Shown here: piece by piece, positions 37,604 through 37,606 of the stretch | Layout of the letters: the number at the start of each line of letters is the position of its first letter | Numbering within the stretch: position 1 is the stretch's first letter | Source of the DNA: Actinomycetota bacterium | GTDB taxonomy: Bacteria > Actinomycetota > Acidimicrobiia > Acidimicrobiales > JAMDDE01 | Length of the DNA: 37,606 nucleotides | Direction: 5' to 3' | NCBI GenBank assembly: GCA_023489235.1 | Contig: JAMDDE010000009.1 | Coordinates: forward strand, 73,351-110,956 | The notes under the pieces: generated by a model | The model's input: only the letters and a program-made list of their open reading frames with translations | Database searches by the model: none | Told to the model about the DNA's origin: nothing | Made by a program: the position numbers and the translations under genes

Positions 37604-37606
37604 ACC

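Noticed and set aside
1-37606. CRISPR array, prophage, transposase or rRNA
   Set aside because: No regularly spaced repeats, integrase/transposase motifs or rRNA sequence seen.

Overview
The window looks like an actinobacterial chromosome segment; this is inferred from a BTAD/SARP-type regulator, an F420-type LLM enzyme and apparently leaderless promoters. Its core (about 7.4-28.3 kb) is a dense purine-catabolism island. It encodes an NCS1 permease, diaminopropionate ammonia-lyase (YgeX/DpaL type), an 8-oxoguanine/guanine-deaminase-type amidohydrolase, a hydantoinase, an F420-type LLM oxidoreductase, a shortened SsnA-like amidohydrolase, a fused FeS-Mo hydroxylase (XdhD type), a YgeY-type M20 hydrolase, a D-aminoacylase-type amidohydrolase, adenine deaminase, adenosine deaminase, and a second three-subunit xanthine-dehydrogenase-type enzyme. 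The content resembles the E. coli yge/ygf locus but no YgeW carbamoyltransferase or YgfK is visible. The strongest new signal is a 16-bp operator-like motif, TTGACA-NNNN-GTTGAA, with 12 of 16 positions invariant in five copies. I found it only at the four control regions of the island, usually overlapping a candidate -35 box, and no repressor gene is linked to it. Other notable features: a leader mini-ORF (MGKRLVL*) that duplicates the start of the downstream deaminase gene; a 24-codon leader ORF built on a 16-bp tandem repeat that ends in the permease Shine-Dalgarno; a three-way-junction inverted repeat near 5.2-5.3 kb; direct repeats placed as expected for a SARP 8 bp from the -10 of the regulator's own candidate promoter; an SsnA-like protein lacking both parts of the usual beta-sandwich; and a membrane-anchored NB-ARC/STAND protein. 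Flanking genes: SDR, DMT transporter, slipin, RDD protein, ferredoxin-reductase-like flavoprotein, a thioredoxin-like/MerT-like membrane pair, and a GNAT. I saw no rRNA, tRNA, CRISPR array or transposase. All homology calls are from memory of family motifs; no searches were run.
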